Source: a virus. Taken from it: a stretch of DNA of 47,986 bases. The position numbers were made by a program, and so were the translations under genes. The stretch is taken from the IMG/VR virus record IMGVR_UViG_3300050821_002564, positions 1 through 47,986 of that record. One strand, 5' to 3'. The notes under the pieces are model-generated. The model saw nothing but the letters and a program-made list of their open reading frames with translations, did not search any database and had not been told where the DNA came from. This document shows positions 28,385 through 38,355 of the stretch, piece by piece (within the stretch, counting starts at the first letter, position 1; each line of letters starts with the position of its first letter).

Positions 28385-29764
28385 ATGGCGCAAAACAATC
28401 CCTACGCGTACCAGACATCGCTCCAGGCGGAGCAGGCGCTCGCGCTGCGCCTCAACGACACGGGGAACGTTCACTGGCTGAAAGCGGAGTTGAATCTCTA
28501 CATCGCGGAGGCGTTGCGCGCATGGAATACATTGACGCAAACGTGGATTCAGGACTTTACGGCCACCTATACATCTTCGGCATTGCCCTGGCAGTCTACC
28601 GGGAACAGCCAGAACTCCTTCGTTGGCTCGAATCCTACGTCCCCACGCTACCAGACGCTCAACGATGCGTACTGCTACACCATCGCCCAATACCATCTGC
28701 TTGAAAACCCTACAGGCAATGGGACGTGGACGGGCACGCCACAGTTTTCTCTCGCTGATTTCACCCAGGCTCTTCAGCGGCGCCGTGACGCTATCCTCCA
28801 ACTGACCGGATGCAACATCGGCCCGTTTGCGACGAACTTTGGCCTTCCCGCGAGCACGAACCGCGTTCAACTGCCCGACTCGACCGCACAAAGCATCCTC
28901 GACCTCCGGCGCATCCGGTTCCTTCCCGCGGCAGGCTTGGGTTCGCCCTCGACTCTCTTTCGCGAAGACGGCATGGCCTTCGAGTATTTCGAGAACGCTT
29001 ATGAGCAGAGCTACGGCACGCCGATGGGGTGGGATGTTCTGGCTGGCCCTCCGCTGTTCATTACCTTCGATGCTCTGGCCAGCGCTCCGAATACGTTGGA
29101 CATTCTCGCCATGCTCTCCGGTGGGATTATTACTCCGCCCACAGCCTCTCCTTTGCTGATTCCCGATGACTGGTACTGGGTGATGAAGTGGGGCATGATG
29201 GCCGATCTTCTCAGCAAGGAATCCGAGTCGATGGACCTTGCGCGTGCTGCATACTGTGAGCAGAGATTCCGCGATGGTGTGCAGGCGATGATCGAAATGC
29301 CGTGGTTGACGCAGGCACGCATCAACAACGTCCCGTGCGACACCTACTCCGTCGCGGAAGCGGACACGTTCGATTACGAATGGCAGTCGAACCCGACGGC
29401 GCAAATCGGCATCGTTCGCGGAGGGATTGACCTGTTCGCCGTCTCTCCGACGATTACCGCCTCCACGGGGGTCGTGCTGTCGCTGGTTGGCAACGCTCCC
29501 ATCCCGGCAACCGATGGTGCATATGTCCAGGTGAGTCGTGATGTGCTCGACGTGATTCTGGATGAGGCACAGCACCTGGCACTGTTCAAGCACGGCGGAG
29601 CGGAGTTCCAGCAATCGCTCGCACTGCACCAGAATTTCATTCGAGCGGCAGTAGACACCAATTCCCGCCTGAAGGAATCCGGCATCTTTGCTTCCACGCT
29701 TCGCCCGCCGATTAGCCGCCAGTCTGAGGCCGATCCGCGATTCGCTCTACAGGAGACACAATGA
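28385..29764 (+). CDS. Structural protein of unknown identity
   Basis: 459 aa, ATG 28385 immediately after the previous stop. Mixed alpha/beta with an N-terminal helix 'SLQAEQALALRLNDTGNVHW' and several aromatic segments such as 'WYWVMKWGMMADLL'. Strong position between head-tail and nozzle-type genes suggests a tail or connector component. No motif I can name. Confidence 0.55.
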   Translation: MAQNNPYAYQTSLQAEQALALRLNDTGNVHWLKAELNLYIAEALRAWNTLTQTWIQDFTATYTSSALPWQSTGNSQNSFVGSNPTSPRYQTLNDAYCYTIAQYHLLENPTGNGTWTGTPQFSLADFTQALQRRRDAILQLTGCNIGPFATNFGLPASTNRVQLPDSTAQSILDLRRIRFLPAAGLGSPSTLFREDGMAFEYFENAYEQSYGTPMGWDVLAGPPLFITFDALASAPNTLDILAMLSGGIITPPTASPLLIPDDWYWVMKWGMMADLLSKESESMDLARAAYCEQRFRDGVQAMIEMPWLTQARINNVPCDTYSVAEADTFDYEWQSNPTAQIGIVRGGIDLFAVSPTITASTGVVLSLVGNAPIPATDGAYVQVSRDVLDVILDEAQHLALFKHGGAEFQQSLALHQNFIRAAVDTNSRLKESGIFASTLRPPISRQSEADPRFALQETQ

Positions 29765-30033
29765 GAATTTTGCAGGTAACTCTTGGCGCAGCGGCCACGC
29801 AACTCACGACCAACCCCAAGCTCTATGCGTCCGCGCTGATCTTTCAGGACAACGCAGCGGCGAACGTGCGCCTCGGAGATAACACCGTCAGCAGCACGAA
29901 AGGGATTTTACTCAGCCCCTCGGGTTCTCTGACTGTCCTCGTGTTTCCGTTTCACGGCACGCATCTCGTGGACTGGTATCTCTACGGAACCAGCGGCAAC
30001 GTCATTGACGTGCTGTACGAAGAGGCGAATTGA
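29761..30033 (+). CDS. Small beta-barrel-like structural protein
   Basis: 90 aa, ATG 29761 (ATGA). Almost entirely beta strands ('MRILQVTLGAAATQLTTNPK', 'SLTVLVFPFH', 'LVDWYLYGTSGNVIDVLY'), like a small sandwich protein used as a tail or decoration subunit. The stop overlaps the next TTG. Confidence 0.55.
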   Translation: MRILQVTLGAAATQLTTNPKLYASALIFQDNAAANVRLGDNTVSSTKGILLSPSGSLTVLVFPFHGTHLVDWYLYGTSGNVIDVLYEEAN

Positions 30034-33000
30034 CCCTCCCCTTTTCCAGGCCGGAAAGCGGGTATCGCTTCAGGAACGGCGGGATGAAGACCAATGCCGC
30101 TCCTGATGCTCTCCCTGCGACCAAATACCCTCTGCTTCTCAACGCGCGCTCCTACTCGGATGATGAAATTCGCTGCCGGCCGGGAATGAATCTGCTTTTC
30201 AATACCGCTTCCGGCGACGACGTTCTCAACATCTGCGGGTTCTCCAATGGGCAGGGCATCATCCGTTATCTCGCTGCGGTGGATGGCTCCATCTATCGCG
30301 ACGACAACACGACTCCGGTAGACAGTTCCTTTGACCCGACTTCCACGCAGTCGATGATTCCCTACCGCCCGAATCAGTCGGTGTTGCCGTGGATGTACAT
30401 TGGCGATAACCAGTCATACCGGAAATTCTCTCTTCCCGTCGGCTCTGCGGCGCTGCTCGATCAGAAAGTAGGCATTGCCGAGCCCCAGAGTCCCGTGGAC
30501 GCTTCTCTGACTGCCGGGTTCGTCTCGGCCATCGGTCTTCCCTGGGGAGTGTCTCCGACCATCACGAACGCGGGAGTCGCAAGTTCCGTGTCGAATGGTG
30601 CGCGGACGACGGACACGATGACGGTGTTTTTTGCCGATCCCGCCATCTCCGCGATTCAGTATTCCGTCGTGTCCAACAGCCCCAGCCAGCAGTATCAGCG
30701 CGGCATGTTGCTGGTGCTGGGCGGGGCGGATGCCGAAGTCCTCGATGTCATTACCCCCTGTGCTACCGCTATCGCGATTGCGGGGATTTATTACTACTCG
30801 GGAACTTCGGGAAAGTGCGTCATCGTTCCCGGCAACATCGCACAGGGAGCGGGAAACGAAGGACAGTCGTTCTACCAGCAACAGGTCTTGAGCACGCTGC
30901 GCCGGGGGGCAATCATCACCATCGGCTCCGAAGCGTGCCTTGTGCTCACCGTGTCGATCGGACTCAACGGGCAAATCAGTTTCGAGACTTCGACAACCGG
31001 CACCTACACCTCCTCCAATTCTTTCACCATCAACGGCTCTATCACGACCTACAATTCGGGTTCCAGCGGGGCGATCACTTCTCAGGATTATGTGTTTTCG
31101 ATCACGGGTGCTGGTATTGGAACCGTGACACTCAGCGGACTCTCAGGGTCGGCGCTCATCAGCAGTCTTCGGCTGTTTCAGGATGACGACTATCTGCACT
31201 TTTCCGTTCTCGTCGGAGACCTGGGAAGCCTGAATGAGATGAAGTTCCTGCTCGACATCGGAGACGGGTCGTTCACGGAGAATTTCCTGTTCTATGCGGT
31301 AAGACCCTCAGACATTACCGCCGCGGTCTCCAATACGCTGACGCAGTTGGGCGCGGCACAAATCTACGCACAGCGTGCCACGATTGAAGAGGAAGACAGC
31401 GCGAAAGGCGTAGCCCCCGGCGTCCAGACCCCGCCCGGAACGGACCAGTGGGCCGACATTTTCATCCCCATCAAGCAGCTTGTACGCGTGGGCAGCGATC
31501 AGTCCAAGACCCTGCTAAATCTCAATGCGGTGCAGATTCTCATCAACGCTTCAGCGGCGATTCCGATCATTGCGTTCAACTCGATTGATTTTCGCGGCGG
31601 ATTCCAGACGGATGTGGGCCAGCAGGGAGCGCCGTATCGGTATCGCATCCGGCCGCGCAGCACAGTGACCGGAGCAAAAGGCAATCCTTCCCCGGACATG
31701 CGGTATGGAGTTTCTCCCCGCAGAGATCAAACGACGGTCATTCTGCCAGGTACGGCTTACGATCCGCAGTTCAATACCTGGGATGTGTTTCGGCTTGGGG
31801 GAGTGCTGACGGACTGGACCTTTGCGGGAACCGTTCCCATCGGGGCGGGGAACTTCATCGACATCTACGATGACCTTTCCATCTCGGGCGGAGAAATCCT
31901 CGACTTCGACAATCTCGAACCGTGGCCTTCTATCGACGTTCCGTTGGCTGGCACGGCCTCAGTCGTCGGGACGAGCGCGGTCTTTACTCCCGCGGCGGGG
32001 TCGTCTTCGCTCATCGGGAATTATCTTCCCGGCAACAAGGTTCTGGTGGCGCAGCAGGCGTTCACGCTCTGGAATCGGCCAGTTTACTCAGCAGGCACAT
32101 GGCTTTTTCAGTTTCAGGAAAATGCCGGAGTCTATGCCGGCGGCACGATCTGCAACATCTACGAGCCATTGGTTGCGAATCAGCAACTGCCCTACATCTG
32201 GGGGCCAAGCGATCAGGGTGGTGTGTTGTTTGGAGGAGGTGATCCACTTCGACCGGGGACCGTCTCGTTCTGCAAGAACTTCAATCCCGACTCTGTGCCG
32301 GACAATTACAACCTCGAACTGACCGCTCCCTCTGAGCCGATAATCGGCGGCATCTATGCTGCGGGAAGGTCATGGGCCTTTTCTTCCGCGCGCGTCTTTC
32401 CGCTGCGGCCTTCGTTTGGGCAGGCGAATCAGTGGACTCCTGAAACTCCTTTGGGACCAGGGCTGGCCTCTTCTTTTGGGATCTGCACGGACGGAAGAAA
32501 TGTCTTCTACGTCGCGGACGACGGAATCAGGATGATTTCGCAAGGGAGTGTCAATCTCACGGAAGCGGACCTGTCCAACATCTTTCCCCGCGACGGCGTG
32601 CAGGCTCTCAACGTCTCGTATCGGGGGGTGTTTTATCCGCCCAACTTCTCTCTGGCCGCGCAGTTCCGGCTCTGTCATTGTGCGGGGTACATTTACTTCG
32701 ACTTCATCGACTATTCGAATACCTGGCAGACGCTGGTGTTCGACATCGCCAGAAAAGCGTGGTCGCTTGATCAGTACGGGAATGGCGTTCACATCCACGT
32801 TGCTGTCGTGCAAGCTCCGACGCAGGCAGGCATCAGCTACACCGCTCCGCAAACCCTTGTCATGGGCGACCAGACAGGGAAGGTCTATGTGCAGGCGGAT
32901 GGAGTCAGCGATGCAGGCACGGCCATCAATTTCCGCGTTATCACGGCAGAAGAAATCGGCGGAGAGGATAGGGCAAACAAACAATGGGGCGATGCTTTCG

Positions 33001-33893
33001 TGTCGCTCCTGCCCTCCAAAAACAGCCTGACGACCATCACGGCGTGTTCGGGGGGCGCTGATCTTTCTGCGAATGTGACGGTCAGCGGGACAGCGAGAGT
33101 TCCGGTGATTTTGAATACCGGGAATCCGATTTTGTTCTCGCTCGGCCTCGACATCTCCTGTACGCAGACCTTCGCCAGCGGGGAGACGGCGGCCACGCTC
33201 TACATCTGGCAGCCAGCTTACATTCCGCAGCCTGTGACGGAGCAGGCTCGATTCACCGACTGGGAAGACGGGCCGTTTCCCGGCAACGGATTCTGGCAGG
33301 GATTTTTGCTCGAAGCGAACACAAACGGCCAGAACAAGACCCTGTTGGTGCGAGACGCGGATACGCTGGCGACTCACGCTTTCACGCCGTATCCGATGAA
33401 CTTCGCCCAGCAGTCCAGACAGGCGTTTTCGTTCACGAATCCGTTCATCGCTCACTCGGTACGCAGAGAACCCCAGGACGATGTTAACTGGAACCAGTGG
33501 GATATTTCGTGGTTCAAGATTCCCTACCCCGAAGCAGCGGAGACGTGGAGCACGGAGGGGCAGACGCACGGCCTCAGGGGGTATCAAAGCGTCTTTCAGG
33601 CGAACCTCGCCTATATCGCCACAGCGACCGTGACGCTGACGATCACAACGGATACCGGGCAGACGGTGACACAGACCTTCGCAGCGACGGGCGCGCAGTT
33701 GGCTCCGGTAAAGATTCTGGCAAAATTGCCTGTGAACAAAGGGAAAGTTTTCGCGTACTCTCTGACTTCGACGGCGCCGTTCTACGTTTGGAAGGAACTG
33801 AGCGAAGTGTGGTGTGGGGAGTGGGGCAGGACTTCCGAGTTCGCCAAAAGACCTCTCTTCGGCGGACCCTCGCAGGAAGGTGCTGAAGTATGA
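30030..33893 (+). CDS. Large tail nozzle/hub-type protein
   Basis: 1287 aa from TTG 30030 (TTGA overlap, GAGG upstream). The N-terminal segment 'DALPATKYPLLLNARSYSDD' followed by 'EIRCRPGMNLLFN' has the P...LLN.R.Y....I..RPG pattern I associate with the large podophage nozzle-type proteins that close the short tail. The remainder is beta-rich with propeller-like stretches. Likely the central tail component. Confidence 0.6.
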   Translation: MTLPFSRPESGYRFRNGGMKTNAAPDALPATKYPLLLNARSYSDDEIRCRPGMNLLFNTASGDDVLNICGFSNGQGIIRYLAAVDGSIYRDDNTTPVDSSFDPTSTQSMIPYRPNQSVLPWMYIGDNQSYRKFSLPVGSAALLDQKVGIAEPQSPVDASLTAGFVSAIGLPWGVSPTITNAGVASSVSNGARTTDTMTVFFADPAISAIQYSVVSNSPSQQYQRGMLLVLGGADAEVLDVITPCATAIAIAGIYYYSGTSGKCVIVPGNIAQGAGNEGQSFYQQQVLSTLRRGAIITIGSEACLVLTVSIGLNGQISFETSTTGTYTSSNSFTINGSITTYNSGSSGAITSQDYVFSITGAGIGTVTLSGLSGSALISSLRLFQDDDYLHFSVLVGDLGSLNEMKFLLDIGDGSFTENFLFYAVRPSDITAAVSNTLTQLGAAQIYAQRATIEEEDSAKGVAPGVQTPPGTDQWADIFIPIKQLVRVGSDQSKTLLNLNAVQILINASAAIPIIAFNSIDFRGGFQTDVGQQGAPYRYRIRPRSTVTGAKGNPSPDMRYGVSPRRDQTTVILPGTAYDPQFNTWDVFRLGGVLTDWTFAGTVPIGAGNFIDIYDDLSISGGEILDFDNLEPWPSIDVPLAGTASVVGTSAVFTPAAGSSSLIGNYLPGNKVLVAQQAFTLWNRPVYSAGTWLFQFQENAGVYAGGTICNIYEPLVANQQLPYIWGPSDQGGVLFGGGDPLRPGTVSFCKNFNPDSVPDNYNLELTAPSEPIIGGIYAAGRSWAFSSARVFPLRPSFGQANQWTPETPLGPGLASSFGICTDGRNVFYVADDGIRMISQGSVNLTEADLSNIFPRDGVQALNVSYRGVFYPPNFSLAAQFRLCHCAGYIYFDFIDYSNTWQTLVFDIARKAWSLDQYGNGVHIHVAVVQAPTQAGISYTAPQTLVMGDQTGKVYVQADGVSDAGTAINFRVITAEEIGGEDRANKQWGDAFVSLLPSKNSLTTITACSGGADLSANVTVSGTARVPVILNTGNPILFSLGLDISCTQTFASGETAATLYIWQPAYIPQPVTEQARFTDWEDGPFPGNGFWQGFLLEANTNGQNKTLLVRDADTLATHAFTPYPMNFAQQSRQAFSFTNPFIAHSVRREPQDDVNWNQWDISWFKIPYPEAAETWSTEGQTHGLRGYQSVFQANLAYIATATVTLTITTDTGQTVTQTFAATGAQLAPVKILAKLPVNKGKVFAYSLTSTAPFYVWKELSEVWCGEWGRTSEFAKRPLFGGPSQEGAEV

Positions 33894-34171
33894 CCTTTGA
33901 CCAGAAACAACGCACCTATCCGATTCTTCCAGCGGACACACACCCCGCCGTGGTGCAGGCGATCAACACGGCTTATGACCACATCTTTGAGTTGAGAACC
34001 CAGTTGCAGCAGGAGAAGCCAGCGGGAAAATCCGAAGTGGCAAAGGTGCCCGTGGTGGACAATATCCTTGGGCTGAAAATCCAGGGAGCCACGGACCCGG
34101 CTTCGTTGAAGGACGGCATGGTGATTACCTGGTCGGCGGCGGTCGGTCAATTCATTTTCAAAGCCCCATAG
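33890..34171 (+). CDS. Small structural protein with coiled-coil N-terminus
   Basis: 93 aa, ATG 33890 (ATGA). A helix 'VQAINTAYDHIFELRTQLQQ' leads to a beta half ending 'MVITWSAAVGQFIFKAP'. It could be a fibre-attachment adaptor or tail stabiliser. No named family. Confidence 0.5.
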   Translation: MTFDQKQRTYPILPADTHPAVVQAINTAYDHIFELRTQLQQEKPAGKSEVAKVPVVDNILGLKIQGATDPASLKDGMVITWSAAVGQFIFKAP

Positions 34172-34196
34172 ATTCAGGGGTAGGATAGAGGCATCT

Positions 34197-34772
34197 ATGA
34201 GCGGCGACAACGGACTGGCGGCATTGCTTGAGGCTTTTGGCGTGGGCGATAAGTCCGTTGCGACGGATCGCAGATTCCAGCTCGCGGGCCTCGGCAACCT
34301 CGAAAATCTTGCCTCGCGCACGGGGCAGGCGGGTGGAACGGCTTCCGGTGACGCTCTTGCGTACCTTGAAAAACTTCTTTCCGGCAACCGCTCCGCTGTC
34401 ACCGCGGCAGTCGCACCGACGACCAATGCAGCGGCAGGAGCAGCAGCGGCGAAGAGTCGGCAGATTTCCGCTACGGGAACAGCGCGGGGAGGGGGCACCA
34501 ACGCAGAACAGCAGCAGACTTCCGATTCCGTGGACAAGGCAACGCAGGACGCCATCAACGCGGCTGTACCGGGGGCGGCAGGGACGCTCGGGACGATGGG
34601 AACGAATCTCCTTTCGCAAAGCGGCTCTGACTCAAGTGCGCTGGCATCGCAGGCTGGTCAGACAAGGACGATGGACCAGATGCGTTCCGATGAACTACTC
34701 GACGCGCTGACGAAGATGTTCTCGGCCACAGACACGGGGAAAGCGGTATCGGCGGGAATTACCGGAATATGA
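34197..34772 (+). CDS. Internal virion (ejection-type) protein 1
   Basis: 191 aa, ATG 34197. Very rich in Ala, Gly, Thr and Ser with a helical character, and no Cys or Trp apparent. First of three overlapping genes (191, 487 and 707 aa) whose size and Ala-rich composition recall podophage ejection proteins that form the channel across the envelope after tail contact. Inferred. Confidence 0.45.
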   Translation: MSGDNGLAALLEAFGVGDKSVATDRRFQLAGLGNLENLASRTGQAGGTASGDALAYLEKLLSGNRSAVTAAVAPTTNAAAGAAAAKSRQISATGTARGGGTNAEQQQTSDSVDKATQDAINAAVPGAAGTLGTMGTNLLSQSGSDSSALASQAGQTRTMDQMRSDELLDALTKMFSATDTGKAVSAGITGI

Positions 34773-36232
34773 GCGCACCTTCGTACGACTTCACGCGGCT
34801 CGATGAATCTGCCCAGCGGCAGGTAGCGGACCAGACCGCCCAGAGGAACGCAATCGGGGCGCTCTATCTCAACGCCATCCAGACGCCGCTCCCGAAACCG
34901 GACGACCCGGCGTATCAGGCGGCGCTCCAGAAGCGCGAAGACCTGATGAAGCAGTACGTCGGGATGCTCGGCCCCGCTCAACATGCTTCCTTCGCCCAGC
35001 ATCTTCACGGGCTGATTTTCGGCCAGCCGGACGCCGCACAGCCTGTCCACGGCAACGCCCCGGAGCCTCCCCAGCCTGCCCCACAGCAGCCGTCTGCGCC
35101 TCCGGTGGAGCATCCGTTTGCTCACAACCCCGTCTACGCGAAGATTCACGAGGGTCTGACGGCGTTGGGGAATCATCTGAAGGCGGCGGGGAATCCCAAT
35201 CCGCAACCGGGACCGGACTACGCGACGTTGGCGGCGGCTCCCACGGAAGAGGAGCGCAAGAACGCCGCAGCGCTGGAACTGGAGAAGCAGAAAGAGGCAT
35301 CCGCGTTGGCTGTCGCGCAGGCGCGGCGCCCCAGAGACTCTGTGCAGAAAGCGCAGTGGGACTCCGAAGCGCGCGCTCTTGGCTACAACGGGTACGACGA
35401 CCCAACCATCCCTGCGGACGTGGCAGAGAAGATCGCTCAGAACGTCAAAATGGCGAACACCACGAAGACGTGGAAGACGGTCACGGACGGCGGAAACATC
35501 TATGCGGTAGATGCCCACGACCCGACGAAAAAGACCCTCATCGGCAAGAAGGATGAAGTCACGGAAACACACTACGATGTCATCACGCAGCAGGCGAACG
35601 GCGATCTGGTGAAGACGCCGATGGTGCGCTACACCCGCAAGGGTTCCGGCGACACGGTAGCGGAACTGCCCAGTGACACTCCGACTCCGCCATCGTCAGC
35701 GGAAGCACCGCAAGTCCCGCAGTCGGCCAATCCTGGTGCGCGGCCTCCGGGCACTAAGCCCGCTGGAGGGGCGAAGAAAGTCCCTGTCTCGAAGAACGCT
35801 CCGCACGTAGTCGGCCATCGCGATACCGCAGCGGAGACGAATGACTCCAAGCTGACTGATGCAGCCCAGAACGCTTTGCTGGATGTGCAAAAGGCAGGCG
35901 GCAACGACGGCAAGAATCTCGATCCTGTCGGCTCGCAGGGCATCATCCTGGCGTGGCTCAGGGGACGGGTGAATCGCGTCACGAAGGCAGAAATCGACCA
36001 GGTAAACAACCTTGGCGGTGTTGTCGTTCGTCTCGAAGGCGATGCGATGAAGTACGTCTCGGGGACCATGACGCCCCAGCAGTACAAGTGGTTCCTTCGC
36101 TCGGCGCGAGACAATTACACCAACGCGAAGCAGGTAGAGGATAACCGCCGCGGCAAGACAACTCCTGATGATTCACAGGGTGGTATCAAAATTCAGCGCG
36201 ATGCCAGCGGACGCATTATCGGGGTGAGCTAA
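34769..36232 (+). CDS. Internal virion (ejection-type) protein 2
   Basis: 487 aa, ATG 34769 (ATGA). Contains a Pro/Gln-rich linker near residues 90-112 and a helical middle rich in Ala, Glu and Lys ('EEERKNAAALELEKQKEASA'), then a beta segment ('TVTDGGNIYAVDAHDPTKKT'-type) and a helical C-terminus. Charged low-complexity helix suggests a core or ejection protein. Confidence 0.45.
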   Translation: MSAPSYDFTRLDESAQRQVADQTAQRNAIGALYLNAIQTPLPKPDDPAYQAALQKREDLMKQYVGMLGPAQHASFAQHLHGLIFGQPDAAQPVHGNAPEPPQPAPQQPSAPPVEHPFAHNPVYAKIHEGLTALGNHLKAAGNPNPQPGPDYATLAAAPTEEERKNAAALELEKQKEASALAVAQARRPRDSVQKAQWDSEARALGYNGYDDPTIPADVAEKIAQNVKMANTTKTWKTVTDGGNIYAVDAHDPTKKTLIGKKDEVTETHYDVITQQANGDLVKTPMVRYTRKGSGDTVAELPSDTPTPPSSAEAPQVPQSANPGARPPGTKPAGGAKKVPVSKNAPHVVGHRDTAAETNDSKLTDAAQNALLDVQKAGGNDGKNLDPVGSQGIILAWLRGRVNRVTKAEIDQVNNLGGVVVRLEGDAMKYVSGTMTPQQYKWFLRSARDNYTNAKQVEDNRRGKTTPDDSQGGIKIQRDASGRIIGVS

Positions 36233-38355
36233 TGCCGGACCCTCAACTGAGCGCACAGGACCGCGCGGACCTTACTGAAATTCGCAAACAGTTGCCGCAG
36301 GATGACCCTCGCAGAGCCAAACTGGACACTCTGCTCGGGCCTGATTATGCGACCAATCCCCTGCCGGGAACGAAAGTCGCAGGCAGGAACTCCGCTGGCC
36401 AGCCCATCTTCGCTCCTGAAGGCGACTCCGCGCTCCACGAGGGAGTAACCGCCGTTCTCGACCCGCACAACTGGAGCGAAGTTGCGTCGGGAGCGTGGAA
36501 CGAAGTCAAGGGGGTTGGCAAGGGCATCGCCAGTCTCTTCGCTCCTCCGCAGACGGACCTTGAAAAGAAGCTGGCTGTGAATCCTGCCGCGCTGCTGGCC
36601 TACCGCATGGGGAAAGGTGAAGTGCAGAGCCGTGGTCAGTTGACACAGCAATCCGCCGATTTCTTCAAGAAGCACGAGCCTGTGCGCGGTGCTGTTTCCG
36701 AGACTCTTGCGGCTGTTCCTGTTCCTGGAGTCGCAGCGATGGGAGCGGGGGTCAACGAAGCAGAGTCCGAAGGCAACGGGGCGAAAGCAGTTGGGCAGGG
36801 ACTTGCGGATACCGGGATGCTGCTCTCAGGTGAAGGCGTAAAGGGCGTGGCGAAGGTGGTTCCTCCGGCGTTTCGTGCCGGGATGGAAAAGATCACTGGC
36901 ACGAGTCCTACGGAGACGGCCAAAGCGGTCGAAGCGACCAAAGCGGAGAACGCCGAGACTGCAAACAAAGTCACGAAGCTCAACGCCAAGCGCAGCGAAA
37001 TGGATACTACCCGCGCCGACAAAGTGAAAGCGGGAAACGCCGAAGCTCTCAAAGCCCACGATGCGGAAGTGGCGGAAGCCAACCGCAGGAACACGGAAGC
37101 CCACGTCAAGCACCTGGCGGAGAAGACGGACGTGGAACACACCAACCAGGCGGCAGAGGCAATTCCCGACTCTCGCGCTGGCCTCGAAACCTACATCCAA
37201 GCCCAGACGGAAGCCGCAGACATTGCGACGGAGAAGGCGCGTCACGACGCACTCCAGATTGGCAACGAGAAGTACAGCGCGGTCAACGAGAAACTGAATC
37301 CGCTGCCGGCCGATCAGGAGACGATTCAGAACGCAGTGGTGGATGCTTCGGGCAAGATCAAAGGCTCGGAGACGGAACCTGCCATCCTGAAAGACATTTC
37401 CCGCAAGATTGAGCAGGGCGAGGCTCTGAACTACGAGGATTTGCAGGGCTACTACTCCGAACTCGGCACGGCTCTGTCCAAGGGAAATCTCCCCGGCGAC
37501 GTGTACGCCGCGATGGACACACTGCACGATGCCATCGGAGACGACATGCAGCGGATTGCTGACTCTCAGGGGCAGGGAGCGCAACTGAAGGACGCGCGCA
37601 ACTATTGGCGCCGCATGAAACAAACCTTTGGAAAGTCTTCAGACTCGATTCCCGATCGCGCAGGAAAAGCCATTCAGACGGCAAATCCCGATTTCACTGA
37701 ATCGCAGACCAACGAGTTTCGCAATCGGCTGCTCGGCTCTTTTGACCCGGAGATTCCAAAACTGCTCCAGAACGCCGCGGCCGCGCGGGAGAGACTGGCA
37801 AAACTTCCATCTGAAGAGCAGGCTCGGGCGATGCGGAAACCCGTTCCGAAACCGCCTGATGAAGTGGTGCCAGAACCACCAAAGACGAAGCCTGTCCCTA
37901 AACCGCGCCCCCCGCTCAAGGCTCCCGTCAGGAACGTCGGCACGGAGGACATCCGCAATGCCAAGACAGCGGGACTTCAGGAACGTGCGCTGTGGATTCA
38001 GAAAGCAGGGTTTCGAGCGGCCCGCTACGCTATCGGCATGAGGGCTCTGGTGGACGTGTGGCATCACGGCGTCAACATCACCGCCGATGTCGGAGCGGGT
38101 GTTGGAGCGTACGGGGCTACACAATTCCTTGCCGGGATGCTCAAAAACCCGAAAGTCGTCCGTCTCCTGACCGAGCCCACAGCCCGCGATCTGGCGGAGA
38201 TTCCTCCCGAAATGAGAGGCGATGTCAGTCAGATTGCCCAGGCCGCCAAGAAGCAGGGCATCAACGTTGCGCCCGCTCTTCTGGCAGGAGTCGCAGGTTC
38301 CGGGGCGGCGCAAGTCCAGCATCCCGCTTTCAGCCAGCAATCGCCCGTTCAATGA
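36232..38355 (+). CDS. Internal virion (ejection-type) protein 3
   Basis: 707 aa, ATG 36232, sharing one base with the previous stop. Residues ~225-330 are a long Ala/Glu/Lys/Asn coiled-coil ('AEVAEANRRNTEAHVKHLAE'). A Pro/Lys-rich linker lies at ~535-570, and the C-terminal 130 residues hold amphipathic or hydrophobic helices ('GVGAYGATQFLAGM') that could insert into membrane. A Gly/Ala-rich N-terminal segment around 150-190 ('AAVPVPGVAAMGAG') is also membrane-like. Function inferred from context. Confidence 0.5.
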   Translation: MPDPQLSAQDRADLTEIRKQLPQDDPRRAKLDTLLGPDYATNPLPGTKVAGRNSAGQPIFAPEGDSALHEGVTAVLDPHNWSEVASGAWNEVKGVGKGIASLFAPPQTDLEKKLAVNPAALLAYRMGKGEVQSRGQLTQQSADFFKKHEPVRGAVSETLAAVPVPGVAAMGAGVNEAESEGNGAKAVGQGLADTGMLLSGEGVKGVAKVVPPAFRAGMEKITGTSPTETAKAVEATKAENAETANKVTKLNAKRSEMDTTRADKVKAGNAEALKAHDAEVAEANRRNTEAHVKHLAEKTDVEHTNQAAEAIPDSRAGLETYIQAQTEAADIATEKARHDALQIGNEKYSAVNEKLNPLPADQETIQNAVVDASGKIKGSETEPAILKDISRKIEQGEALNYEDLQGYYSELGTALSKGNLPGDVYAAMDTLHDAIGDDMQRIADSQGQGAQLKDARNYWRRMKQTFGKSSDSIPDRAGKAIQTANPDFTESQTNEFRNRLLGSFDPEIPKLLQNAAAARERLAKLPSEEQARAMRKPVPKPPDEVVPEPPKTKPVPKPRPPLKAPVRNVGTEDIRNAKTAGLQERALWIQKAGFRAARYAIGMRALVDVWHHGVNITADVGAGVGAYGATQFLAGMLKNPKVVRLLTEPTARDLAEIPPEMRGDVSQIAQAAKKQGINVAPALLAGVAGSGAAQVQHPAFSQQSPVQ

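Noticed and set aside
28271-33941. Antisense frames of 452 and 523 aa opposite structural genes
   Set aside because: Same mirror-frame effect; composition biased to Arg and Val, with no recognisable domain.
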